Shown: positions 11,640 to 21,717 of the stretch, in pieces
How positions within the stretch are numbered: the stretch's first letter is position 1
Layout: each line of letters starts with the position of its first letter
DNA from: Isoetes taiwanensis
Lineage: Eukaryota; Streptophyta; Lycopodiopsida; Isoetales; Isoetaceae
DNA: 64,000 nucleotides
Direction of reading: 5' to 3'
NCBI GenBank assembly: GCA_021234155.1
Contig: JAJEKV010000055.1
Span: 3,343,090-3,407,089 of the forward strand
The notes under the pieces: model-generated
What the model was told of the DNA's origin: nothing
What the model saw: only the letters and a program-made list of their open reading frames with translations
The model's database searches: none
Program-made: the position numbers and the translations under genes

Positions 11640-12012
11640 TACCAAATCGCGCTAAGCGATTTCATAGTAGAAGGCAATTCGGCGCCAGCGCGATTTGCCT
11701 TCTCTAAATAGCAAAGGGTTCCTGGGATGGTAGACGTTTCCCGTCAAATAAGCAAATCGCGCTGGCGCTGTTTTATATTAGAACAAAGTTGAGCCACGCG
11801 ATTTCCCTAGCTTTGAGGAGACATGCGGTCGCCTTGAAGATAGCCATTTCTTCTCAAAGTAAAAATCGCTGGTGGCGTCTTTGTATTTCTAATATGAAAT
11901 CCAGCGCCGATTTGCTTTATACGACTAGAACCATCTACTATTTCAAAACCCTTTGTTATTTAGAAAGGCAAATCGCTGGCGCGATTTGCCTTTCTAATAT
12001 GAAATCGCGAAG
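11640..12012. repeat. Cluster of GC-rich palindromes in element A
   Basis: At least six copies of a motif close to GGCAAATCGCG-CTGG-CGCGATTTGCC lie within 370 bp. The clearest has 17-bp perfect arms (TTAGAAAGGCAAATCGC at 11960-11976, its complement at 11981-11997, loop TGGC). Others centre near 11655, 11690, 11765, 11870 and 11905. Element B has the matching cluster at about 53780-54040. Confidence 0.85.
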
Positions 12013-12990
12013 GCATGCATTTTGAACTAGAAGGATTGTTTGAATTCACGATTATAAAGCTAACGGTTATTCCTTGCGGTCCCTATATAGAGCAACTTCG
12101 CATACCCGGGAACGATGGATTGAATATGGGAAGCCAATGCCTACGGGCGGGCCATATCCAAAAGCGGCCCGAATTCAAGTTCTTTGGAAAGGACACTTAG
12201 TCAAACTATAATACGAGACAAGACCACGAAAATTTATCAAATCAAAAAAAAAAAAGGAGATGAAAAGGGTGATCTTTGTCCGAAGAACCAATTGTACCCA
12301 AGGATGCCTCGCAAGATAGTTTTTTTGCTTCGGATCCGTTTGGGAGAAATGGAATGAATTGCAGGGGCCTCACGTGGAGAAAGAAGGTTGCCGATTCACA
12401 AGGAAGATTTCCTCCTGTTGACACATCAATTTTGATATCCATATAACGAGAGATGAGGAAGGCCCGAGGATTGGAAGATCAAGAACTCATCTCAGTCCCG
12501 GATAGGTTAATCAAAAAAGGAAATCCTTTACAAAGAAAACCTCAAAGAACAAAGGCTATGGAATCCTTTGAAGATGCATCACGACGAGCTGAAGAATATT
12601 AGAGTGCTCAAGAAGGCAGGTTGGTGAGGAATTGCAAAGGCTTACATCGAGTGGTCATTGTTTGAAGTTAGGACTAATGCAAAAGTATAACGTCTCCAAC
12701 GGCGACCCTAAAAGTATGTATTTTGGTCCAAGGACTTTGTCAAGCGGCCAAGTTGAAGAACGTTGCAAAAGATCGAGTGGGATTCACAAAGTTGCATCCG
12801 ACTTGAAAACGCGAAAAGTCGGCGTTGGTGAAGGCGGACCCGGAGATGGAATCCACATTTTTTATCAAGTGTCCACTGGTTTCAAAGTGTGCCTTGCCGG
12901 GGTGGGTGAAGGTCCTCATGATATCACACTCTTCGGTGGCTTGATAGCCGAGGCGCCCGGATGGTCACCAAGACTATAATACATTCTTCA
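12013..12990 (+). pseudogene. Element A plus-strand conserved block 3, unknown protein
   Basis: The first part reads IPGNDGLNMGSQCLRAGHIQ and KRPEFKFFGKDT (12090-12200). In element B the matching piece is GSNMENQCRP-like, near 54145. From 12632 a frame runs to 12979, with QKYNVSNGDPKSMYFGPRTL, then HKVASDLKTRK, GFKVCLAGVGEGPHDITLFG and GLIAEAPGW. The B counterpart (54660-55010) keeps MQKYK..., MYFG and VSTG. Gly-rich turns separated by hydrophobic strands suggest a globular domain. Family unknown; the final frame is open for 115 codons. Confidence 0.45.
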
Positions 12991-13079
12991 ACATATGCGG
13001 TGGTTGCACAGAAATGAATTACACAATCGTCACTATATGTCCCTCCGACATATCCCTATGCATATGCTCTAAGTGCTTT

Positions 13080-13960
13080 ACAAATGACTTAGAATGCGTG
13101 AAAAGTCATACGACGAGGCGATCCTCATAGATGAAAACAAGGACAAAGGACTTCAAAGACAAAGAAGTAAAATTTCTCATGTGCTTATTATTATGATAGC
13201 CATGATGGATGATAAGGAATATGAAAGGCTTAAGGGAAAAAAGTGATGGAGAGAAACTAGCATGGCGGTGCTATCCCGGTTAGATGAACGATCTGCGAAA
13301 CGCCTTCTATCTGGAGCAAGAAGACAAGGGAAGGCTGTCAAGGTAGGTGGAAGAGTTAGAGGAGGAAGAGGAGGATGGAAGAAAAAAAACGAGGACGACC
13401 CAGTTCTTGTGGGCCACATTAAGTATGAGCTCCTAACTTCACATAAGGGGAAGCTAAACAAGAACGGGTTCTCTATGGACCTTTCCCAATATCTCATTGA
13501 AGCATTTTGTCCATTGGGAACAACTTGCTCGGAACTTCACGTTGGAGGTTACATCGGTAGAGAAGCTTTGAAGTTAGCAAGGAAATGCCAGAGCATCGTC
13601 TCCGATGATCGAGCCAGAAATTTTTTGGACCTCTTCTTTGAGAAAGTACTAGAGGAAGCCCCTAGGGGACCAATCGGCAGTGCAAAAAACAAAGCTTCTA
13701 GCTCTAAGGCCGAAATACCTTCAGATTTGCTTAAGGAACGGGAGATTCTCGGGATGGGCATTGCGGGCTCCAACTTCATGGATGACATGGACGAGCGAAG
13801 GCATCTCCAAGTACCTATCGACATGCTCGTGGAACATTCTTGGCCCCGAAAAATATAGACCCGAGTATGACAATGCCAAGGATGATGATAATAATAATAT
13901 TGATGATGAAGCGGACTCAAATCTGATAACACTAGCCAAAGAAGGTAAAGAGTAATGAAC
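13080..13960 (+). CDS. Element A plus-strand conserved block 4, unknown basic/acidic protein
   Basis: The longest frame in the window is 13262-13858, 198 codons. It has a basic Arg/Gly/Lys start (ARRQGKAVKVGGRVRGGRGG) and a middle with SMDLSQYLIEAFCPLGTTCS, ELHVGGYIGREALKLARKC and RNFLDLFFEKVLEEAPRGPI. A different frame continues with a run of Asp/Asn (DNAKDDDNNNIDDEADSN, to 13955). Element B at 55140-56100 keeps AWRCYRLDE, FHVGGYVGEG-like and KVLE pieces, but not the ATG at 13262, so the true start is probably upstream. No family is recognised. The acidic tail resembles linkers of nuclear proteins. Confidence 0.5.
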
Positions 13961-14276
13961 TATCAGGTGTAGTTCACAATGCATGTCTCAACTCCGATGT
14001 GGTTGGTGCTTCTGGCGCACCGAGGCAAGTCGGAATAAAGATGCAAGGGATGAAGAGAACACCGGGAATGATGAAGACGAAAGGTATGATGACAATGTTC
14101 CTTTTTTGATATCCATGCATTTTCAAACTAGAAGCTTATAAAATGGCGCTGGCCTTGTTTGGAGTTTCCTAGAGCATACTTTTGAATTATGTTGACATGC
14201 ATCATTCATGAAATCGCGCCTGGCGCGTTTTTGTTTTCCATTTCTTTCATCTCATACGTTATTGTTCTCCTTACAG

Positions 14277-14867
14277 AAATGATTTGGCTTCCCCAAAAGT
14301 ACTGGTCTTTGATTTGAATGGTGTGCTATGTAGAACGTTACCTAAAGCAACGTTTGAAAAGTCATGGTATGCGCAACAACCATTTGAGACACGTACCAAA
14401 TATGTTTACCCGCGCCCTTATCTGAAGGAGATGTTGGACCAGGCCTTCAGTCTGTTTCGTTGTGCAATTTGGTCATCCATGGAGCATAGAAATATACAGG
14501 ATGTTTTGAAAGTAGTGCCTGAGCTAAATAGAAATTGGACGTCCATCTGGGATCAAAGCAAATGTGCTTCATTCACAAACCCTAAAGAACCACGAGCGGG
14601 TAAAGATATTTTGTGAAATGCTTGCGCAACATGATGGATGCCCTAGGTGTTGAGGATAAGGAAGGCATAATCATTGTGGATGATGACGCTCTAAAGTGTT
14701 GCTTCAATCAGTCACAGTCATTGAATCCGCCATCCTATCATCCTCAAGATTTTGACAAAGATGACTTCCTGCTTCGCTTTGTTAGTGTCCTGCAGGAAAT
14801 AGCTTCAGGAAAAACGGTCGAAGAGATACACACACTATACCCACACCTTGATCGGACAGGAAATTGA
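14277..14867 (+). CDS. FCP1/NLI-interacting-factor-like HAD phosphatase domain carried by element A
   Basis: Family members dephosphorylate phosphoserine, classically of the RNA polymerase II CTD. A polypyrimidine tract and TTACAG (ending 14276) precede NDLASPKVLVFDLNGVLC, with no ATG, so this looks like an internal or last exon. HAD motif I is DLNGVLC (14311-14331): the nucleophile Asp is present, but the second Asp of the usual DxD is Asn. Then come YPRPYLKEMLDQAF, motif II IWSSM (14470-14478), and, after one frame change near 14610, IIIVDDDALKC as motif III (VDDD at 14676-14687). TLYPHLDRTGN ends at a stop at 14865-14867. The motif order fits the FCP1/SCP fold at about 195 residues. B carries a more broken copy (56400-57010). 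Activity is uncertain because of the Asn. Confidence 0.75.
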
Positions 14868-15767
14868 TGTGGAACTTGAGAAAATCGTCCTAGAAAGGGG
14901 AACTTTTTGATATATATGTATCTGAGAAATACACTTTCCAAAAAGTTTTGAATATGAAATATACTTTATCTGAAAAGGTTTTGAATATATATTGTGTTCT
15001 TTTATCAGCATTATTGGTTACGTAATGCGATATTATTTTTTATATTATGTGTATACGGTTTGTTATACTTGCAATAATTTGTAGGTATATCGCATCAATA
15101 ATTTTGGTGTGTATAAATAGGTATGCATGAAATAGCCCCCGAATCCACCCCGGTCTCCGCCTTCTTGTTATTATGGCACATTCTATTACCGCAAGATGAA
15201 CCATGCGGACCTCTGCCGCCGCATGAGCTAGAAATAGAACTTCGGACTGGCTTGATGTCGCTAAGCTATGAATCTGTCCGCTTCTATCCTGATCCCTTTG
15301 ATGTTGTAATCCATCTTATATGGAATCCGAGCATGGTTTGTTCATGATCGATTTATCTCGTGACCGCTACTGCGCCCTGGACGGCGATGAATCCATTAGT
15401 TTTTGTAGTTTATGTTCTATTGTAATGCGTTATTTATGCCAAATAAATCGCGCCACGGCGATTTGAACTCACAAAAATCTCTCTTTTGTAGCAACTTGCT
15501 TGTTGTTATTTACTCAGAAAGCATTACAATTTCATTGTTTAGATTTCGTTGTCGTCCGTGAATGTGCGAATTAATAGGCAATTTCCGCTTTTTTCAACTG
15601 CCTACATTCTCATCATAATATGGGTCATTTGCATCGAATATTTGAATGCCTTTGCATTTTCACATAAAAATACATATTCCCAGCCCGAAATGAACCACAG
15701 GTAAAAAGTGTGGTTAATTCAATATAATGGTCAATAAAAATGCTTATACCGGTAGCGATTTTGGAAT
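14868..15767. other. Element A right subterminal region
   Basis: AT-rich 3' sequence comes first. A 75-codon frame at 15123-15347 (HEIAPESTPVSAFLLLWHIL ...) is partly matched in element B (57255-57470); neither is convincing as a protein. TGGAATCCGAGC at 15321-15332 resembles a retrotransposon primer-binding site. One GC palindrome (AAATCGCGCCACGGCGATTT) lies near 15446. The last 150 bp are shared with B up to the TIR. Confidence 0.5.
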
Positions 15768-15799
15768 AGACATAATCCCAATTTAATTGAATGATGGTT
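15768..15799 (-). repeat. Element A right terminal inverted repeat (32 bp)
   Basis: Exact reverse complement of 3196-3227. It is followed by TTTC (15800-15803), the right target duplication, and then by the desaturase sequence CTTCTTTGC that is contiguous with the upstream half in the unoccupied copy near 22110. Confidence 0.95.
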
Positions 15800-16500
15800 T
15801 TTCTTCTTTGCACTCCTACTTACGTGAGAGGACAATGCAATTTGATGGTTTAGCTTTCGAACTTCGGTAAGCTATCGGCATTGGACATTCTACTTTGTGA
15901 TGGCGGTTGCGAAATTAATCAGATCTTGTCAAAAATGCAAGGTTTTTACTATCAAAGAAGCGAATATCAAACTTACGTTACTCAGATCATGGCACTTGGT
16001 TTTATTGGGCGTGGTTTCTATCTCTCCTTTCCTACTTACCTTTAATATGGGAAAGGCTCCTTTTGTGATCATTAGCTTTGCGTTGGGATCGGTATTCAAG
16101 ATGTACAATTGCAATGCGAACCACTTTTCATCTCCAAGATATCAAGGCCAACCCGTTCGAGAAAGAGTGGTTTCAGTAATGTGAGGGGGACATTAAACAT
16201 ATCCTCCCTAGCTAGATGGACTGGTTTCATGGAGGTCTCCAATTCCAAATTGAACATCACCTCTTTCCTCGTCTCCCTCGACACAATGAAAAAGATTTCT
16301 AAGGTTGTCGCCACTTTGTGAGAAATATGATCTGCCCTACAAATGTTGAGTTAGCTTTTGGGAAGCCAATGTAATGATCCTCCGGCACATTAAGAAGTTC
16401 GGCTTTACAAACATTGATCTATCCAAACCCAGCTCCCAAGAACCTTTTGTGGGCAGAATGCCGATGGCGGTTCTGGCTACAGAACCTAATTAAGAACTGT
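15800..16500 (+). pseudogene. Front-end desaturase copy 1, 3' half
   Basis: Continues the gene cut at 3195. SYLRERTMQFDGLA and WHLVLLGVVSISPFLLTFN give the membrane region, and NHFSSPRYQGQPV matches the loop before the third box. The third His box, QIEHH, is intact at 16246-16260 within [17 protein letters not shown]. Past it come ISKVV and a FWEANVMI-like C-terminus near 16350-16400. Several frame changes interrupt the reading. With the 5' half the gene would be about 440 codons and intronless, the usual size for delta-8 sphingolipid desaturases. Confidence 0.82.
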
Positions 16501-17502
16501 ATGAAAATTTTCAGTAATTCTTTCAGTTTTGTATAGCAATAAGTTTGAATATTGCAATTCTTTCTGGATTGAAGAAATCAATTAAAAAGGTTAAATGGTC
16601 AGCATGTTAAGCATTCTTGTAGAAATATTACCGAAAAAATACGAACATTGACAGGGCTCTAAATATTACTTCAACATAGACTAAAATGATCATGTGGCTA
16701 CTTAAAACAAAGCTTTGACTTACTTAAAATTGATAAAATTATGACAAATTTATCAAAAGTCATCTGCATGTCATAGTATGCTGGAGAATGCTAAAATTGT
16801 AGAAGATAAGATTTTAGACCATACCTTATACTAGATATGTTTGACAATACTAAATCGAAAGGATTAAGTAGTTCACTTCAAAAGAATTGAGCCAAAGAAG
16901 CCACGGCTTACACAAGTGGACTACTTGCTGCTTTTTGTCATCCTAAATCACGACTATCTCATTATAAATCACGACTACTTCATACTAAATGCTAGGAAGG
17001 CAATTGCATCTACATCTAGACTGACAATTTCATTATATCGATTGTACTTTAATTTTGCTTCTAGAGAATAGGGTAAGGTTTGCAGTCCTCATGTTTGAGA
17101 TACTACATTTAAACTAGTGGTAAGCCTTGCTCCAAAAGAAACCCTGAATACGATCAAGAAAACTCACTTGTTCCAATCGAAAATCACAAATTGTTGCTAA
17201 GCTGTTGGACTTAGCCCTAATCAATTTGCCATTGCTCCATTCCGATTTAAACTTGTAAACATATTGAAAAAAAACTGACTTCGAATATTTAATTTCAAGT
17301 ATTCAATCTTCAGAGATAGATACAAAAGCACGAAAGCGGCTGTCTCTCCATAAAATCAACCTTTCCCAATTTGTAACATTAAATCGGCTGTCTCTCCAGA
17401 AAATCAACCTTTCCCAATTTTCACAATGTTACAATTTGCGGAAGAGGTCGACCAAAACCTAATCAGCATTTAAAAAAAGAAAGAAAAACTAATCCAGGAT
17501 GG
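16501..17502. other. Unit 1 intergenic spacer shared by all three units
   Basis: No gene. The sequence is paralogous to 22800-23920 (unit 2) and 34740-35830 (unit 3), with shared landmarks such as GCATTCTTGTAGAAATATTACC and AGTAGTTCACTTCAAA. Unit 1 lacks about 120 bp present near 22985-23120. Confidence 0.75.
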
Positions 17503-17762
17503 CCATCCAAAATCCACTTTGCATATTTTAAATTTGAGCCCAAAAAAGTCTATTGCTAGGTCGTGATCTAAAAGAGGCTTTGTAAAAAACTAATGGAACT
17601 TAATAAAAAACAAACTAATGGAACATAGTACCGCACATCCAAAATCGACTTCCCATATTTTAAGTTGAGCCGAAAAGAGTCTATTGCTAGATGTCAAACA
17701 TGGCGCATCCAAAAATGGGCTCCCTATATTTTAAGTTGGGCCAAACTAAGCCTATCTTTTCT
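17503..17762 (+). repeat. Three-copy repeat upstream of mannanase copy 1
   Basis: Units of about 70-130 bp begin CATCCAAAATC at 17503, 17636 and 17706. Each continues with CATATTTTAAGTTGAGCC and AGTCTATTGCTAG. The same three-fold block precedes the other mannanase copies (31137-31360 and 35838-36060), so it predates the unit duplication. It ends just before the TATA box, so it may be promoter sequence. Confidence 0.7.
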
Positions 17763-17785
17763 TTTAAGGCCTAGGGTTTGCATGC

Positions 17786-17793
17786 TATAAAAA
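17786..17793 (+). promoter_or_regulatory. TATA box of mannanase copy 1
   Basis: TATAAAAA lies 77-84 bases upstream of the ATG at 17870. It sits in the context GCTATAAAAATGCTCG, conserved in all three units (31387-31393 and 36088-36095). Inferred core promoter. Confidence 0.6.
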
Positions 17794-17869
17794 TGCTCGT
17801 AAAAGAACTACTACTGGTCATCCGTTATTGATTGGAAGACGCCTCATCCGTTTCATTTCATATAATGTA

Positions 17870-19140
17870 ATGGGTTCTTTTAACATGAGCACCATTGTCT
17901 TATTGATATATCTTGTTGCTACTTTATCTTTATGCCAAGCTACCCATCATATCCGTTCTCACCCCGCTGCCCCTTCGCTTTCCTTCGGTTCTTCTTCACA
18001 CCATAACCGTTCTCATCCCTTGCCCTCGCTTCCCTCGCCCCTAATCCTCCTCCTCCACATCACAATGATGATTGGGTTAGCCCTTATTATGTTCATGGAT
18101 TCAATGCCTTTTGGTTACCCTACATGGCCTTGGATCAAAACAATTAACCCGAGATAACATCTTTTTTGGAGCGTGCGGCGTGCTTTCGAGGGGGTTTAAC
18201 ATTTTCGCACCAATAGTTGGAATAATATTCCTGCACAAAATGCATCGGATGTCCGGGCGACAAGCCCCGTCAATACAACTATACCAATATGGAAGGCCTT
18301 GATTTTGTCATCTCGAGGGCCAAAAGACTTGGTCTTAAGGTTCTCATCCCTTTGGTAACAATTGGCCGCAAGCAGTGGCAAGCTTGTGTATGTTCAATGG
18401 GCCATGAACTCATCTACACTGTCGACTCTAAACTTGAAGACTTGTTCTTTACGAATGAGAAGGCAAAGACCTTCTTCAAGAATGATATACTGATGATCTT
18501 AAATAGAACCAATCGCGTTTCACCGGCATAAAGTATAGTGAAGAGCCCGCTATTTTCTCTTGGGAACTCTTGAATGAACCATCTTTGTCATAATGACACT
18601 TGGAATACATTGGAGGCATGGACCAATGAGATGGCATCTTTTATAAAATCTATAGATGCCAAACATTTGCTTTCTAATGGGCCGTAAGGTTTCTACATTG
18701 CTAATTCCGCGACTTAGAGTGAATGGAGAGGATCCCAAGATCCTGGAATTGATTTCATTAGACACAAATAGAAGCCCTACATTGATTACGCTTTAGCCCA
18801 TTTTATCCAAAGTGGTTTAATTGGATACGCACTTTGCAAGGCCAACTTGAATATGCACATGATTGGGTTTGGGGAGCATCAACATGATGCCCATGTTATA
18901 TTGGGCAAGCCTGCATTATTTTGGGGAATTTGGACTTGGACATTCCAACCTCCCACAAAAGCTTATCTTTTCAATAATGTATTCGGTTATATATTTGAGC
19001 ATCCTACTCCTACCACCGGAGGCTTGATTTGGGGTGCTATATGGCGACACCATACCGCCTGTTGGGAGTCGATGGCATTGTTGTTCGAATTGGTGAACTC
19101 GAGCGTAGTGGTTACTTTGTTCAAGATGGACCATAAATAG
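17870..19140 (+). pseudogene. Endo-1,4-beta-mannanase (GH5_7-like) copy 1, intronless, frame-broken
   Basis: The family cleaves mannans in the cell wall and is secreted. MGSFNMSTIVLLIYLVATLS with LCQA is a clear signal peptide, followed by a His/Pro/Ser-rich stretch. Next come NGxPYYVHGFNAFW-like sequence (near 18090), GLDFVISRAKRLGLKVLIPL (18292-18351), and the acid/base motif FSWELLNEP (18555-18581, Glu at 18576). FGEFG is the nucleophile motif (18920-18934, Glu at 18926), and LFNNVFGYIFEHPTP with GGLIWGA forms the end. Both catalytic Glu codons survive although the frame changes about ten times. The span of 1.27 kb equals a full-length coding region without introns; plant GH5_7 genes usually have several. 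TAG ends the last frame at 19138-19140. Confidence 0.85.
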
Positions 19141-20430
19141 GATTGACTTGTCCTTTATCGTCCACGGAGACCATATTAGAGTAATTATCATTGTCTTATT
19201 TGCATGGACTAGATATTGTGATTGTCACAGCGGTTAATAAAATTTTGTTTATTCCTTTATATCAACTTTTTGCTTATAGAGTATTCTCTATATTGTTCTA
19301 GTTTGAGCTCACTCTTGTTCCTGTACTCAAAGGGGTTATGTTGTCTTTTAGTCCCTAGTAGTTTAAGAAAGTTTACAATAGCTAAATCCAATCATCAATA
19401 ATTGTACTTGTTTCATGGTTGTAACCAGAAAAGAGAAGAACGAGATGCCTTGCCAAGGATCTAAACGCATGGATTGATTGGAGATTGTTAGTGACAAGAG
19501 TATTTGATTTCAAAAATGAATATATCTAATCTAGGATTTGCATATTCTTGAAGATTTGTTTGCATATTCTTGAAAAGATGTCATCGATCGTCGGGGGAAA
19601 ATTAACCCTTTCTGTTAATAGAAATTTATTTTGTATCTTTTCAACCCTTGATCATACGGTTCTTCATATTCCAACTCTTGTGTCTTATAGGATTATTCAT
19701 TTTAGCTGCAACATATCTTCAAAGTTTCTTGTTACTCTTTCTTTATGACTAGTGAACATCTTGCAACTTCCTCTCATTATTTTTCCACAAAGACATGGTT
19801 TATTTTCCCAGATATTGTTCACCAAATAGGTTTTTTTGCCTAGGTGGTATTTATAATATTTTCTTCGACCCCCTCATCAAATCCTAATCCTTTTCTTCTT
19901 TCCGGCTTTTATTATAGGGAAATGACAAAACTAAACATGCATATCGGTTTGGAGTTTATGCTTGTCCATCATTTCATTTTTTGAAGGTTTTCATATTGTA
20001 GAGATTGATGTATTAAGTGAGTAGCACCCTTCCACATGGTTCTTTTGACATCACTTTGCAACTAAGGGTTTCAAAGTGGTATGAAGAAGTCCATGATACA
20101 AAGAAAGGAATGATTATATTATTCACTGGCTTTTTTTATCAAGATGCATATAGAAAAGAAAATTTCGCTATTGAGGTGCTCTTTTTTTATCCTCTCGCTA
20201 GCCATTTTTAGTTTTAAGATTTTAGTATTGCCCACCATTATACATCCGATTTATAGAATTCCAAGCAAACACCAAAACCACGTATCTTAGATATGGTAGC
20301 TATCGGGCGATTTTGATCTTTTACATGATAGATAACGCACATAATGGGCAATAATTTGCATTTTGTTGCCTTGAAATCGGTGCATGCAAATGGTGTAAGT
20401 TTTCTCTATTTGGTGTAAGTTTTCCTCACT
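19141..20430. other. Unit 1 downstream flank
   Basis: About 19141-19600 is paralogous to 32741-33235 (unit 2), marking the 3' flank of the duplicated unit; homology stops near 19600. The remainder to 20430 has no supported gene. Confidence 0.6.
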
Positions 20431-20773
20431 TCTACCTTTCTAGTAAAGTTGAGGATTTGTAAAGATATATGCATGTCACTTTTTGAAGTCCCGCAAGATT
20501 ACGTAAATGTTTTTGTGTGATAATACATGTTGACCTATGTGGGACATGTTTTCTATACTTTTGCCTTTCCAGTTCTCTAAGATACCATTTTTTGAAATCT
20601 TGCAAGAATATGTAAATGTTTTTGTGATAATGCACACGTGATCTTTGTGGACATGTTTTCTCTACTTCTGCCTTTCCAGTTCCAGTTCTCTAGCATGCAT
20701 ACCATTTTCTCAGTTCTACAAGATTATGTAAATATTTTTGTCATAATACACATGGGATCTTTGTGGACAGGTT
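20431..20773 (+). repeat. Tandem repeat, three units of about 107-120 bp
   Basis: Units at about 20431-20550, 20551-20657 and 20658-20773 share TTCTNTACTTTTGCCTTTCC, CAAGATTATGTAAATGTTTT, then GTGATAATACA and TTTGTGGACATGTT. No coding role is seen. Confidence 0.8.
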
Positions 20774-21717
20774 GTTTGGGTTGCCATAATTATCTATATT
20801 TTCTATTGAGATAACAAATCCGCAAGCCATATACTGTACATAATATTATTAATCGTCATATCATAATATTATTAATCATATACTGTACAAACATGCACCT
20901 ACAATTTATCCTATATATTTTGTATTGGAAAGTGTTTTTAGCTAGATGTTATGATAATGGCAAACCTTTTGCCACCGGTTGAGTTGTAGATGACCTGACC
21001 ATGTTCATGCGGATATGTATGTACAGTACTATTTACTTTATGCGAGTTCTTGACCGTCCAATAATATTCCTTAGCTAAAGAGTATTATAAGAATTGTCCT
21101 TAGCTAATGAGGATTATAAGGATTATGGAATATTGACACTATGCCAAAATTACATGATCTATTCCTTTAAGCTTAAACAAGTTTTATTCGACATATTCTA
21201 GTAAGATCTTTGGGATATCCCCAGTTTTTGAAACACAAAAAATAACTATTTCTTCCAAGTTTGGCAAATCAATCATCTTCTAGAAACGACATTCCTTTAT
21301 TAGCAAATAATCAGTAGACAACCAATTTTTGAGTCTAGGAATAAAATTCTTAGAAGTTTGCCTCGTGTAATTTTACAGTTTGGTTCCAATGTTAGAAGCA
21401 TGCTTACTTTTGCTACTGAGCACAATGTTGATTACTTAAACTTGAATAGGGAAAGGGAGGTTATAGAGATGTAAAAGGGGCGATGGTGCAACATACCTAC
21501 GATTGTGAAAGAGTTCTTCATTAAACTCCGGACAAACTAACATTTATAACATATATAGGCTTATAGGGCTTCACCAAAGCCCGATTCACGTTTATAGGCT
21601 TCACCAATAGTCTTGGCATTGATTTGGCCCAGCAAAGTTTGAAAAACATACATGAAAGATAAGCTATATGGCGCGAATGAGAGATTAGATAGGGACCTAT
21701 TACCTAACGAGACATGG
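20774..21717. other. Spacer before unit 2, no supported gene
   Basis: AT-rich sequence with a short local repeat of CCTTAGCTAA near 21070-21105. Homology to unit 1 begins abruptly at about 21718, inside the desaturase and after the cytochrome b5 part. This edge is therefore the left breakpoint of unit 2. Confidence 0.55.

Larger units (their letters stand above)
3196..15799. mobile_element. Element A: 12.6-kb DNA transposon inserted in desaturase copy 1
   Basis: The element is bounded by a perfect 32-bp inverted repeat that begins AACCATCATTCAATTA (3196-3227 and 15768-15799) and by TTTC target duplications. Inside are a minus-strand transposase-like gene (about 3384-6451), an AT-rich then pyrimidine-rich middle, and a plus-strand series of coding blocks (8303-14867) ending in an FCP1-like phosphatase domain. 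A GC-rich palindrome is dispersed through the right two thirds. A second copy (element B) has the same ends and gene order. TIRs, 4-bp target duplication and a DDE-like gene make this a class II element. A 4-bp duplication is known for Sola1, Ginger and some Academ-like elements, but the superfamily is not assigned here. Confidence 0.93.

Noticed and set aside
13549-13984. Minus-strand frames opposite conserved block 4
   Set aside because: They are antisense to the frame conserved in element B and have low-complexity Ser/His/Tyr content.
3196-15799. Element A as a Maverick/Polinton because of its size and many genes
   Set aside because: No protein-primed polymerase, integrase, ATPase or capsid motifs were seen; the TIR is short and the duplication is 4 bp, not 6.
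3196-15799. Element A as a CACTA or Mutator element
   Set aside because: Ends do not begin with CACTA and the duplication is 4 bp, not 3 or 9-11.
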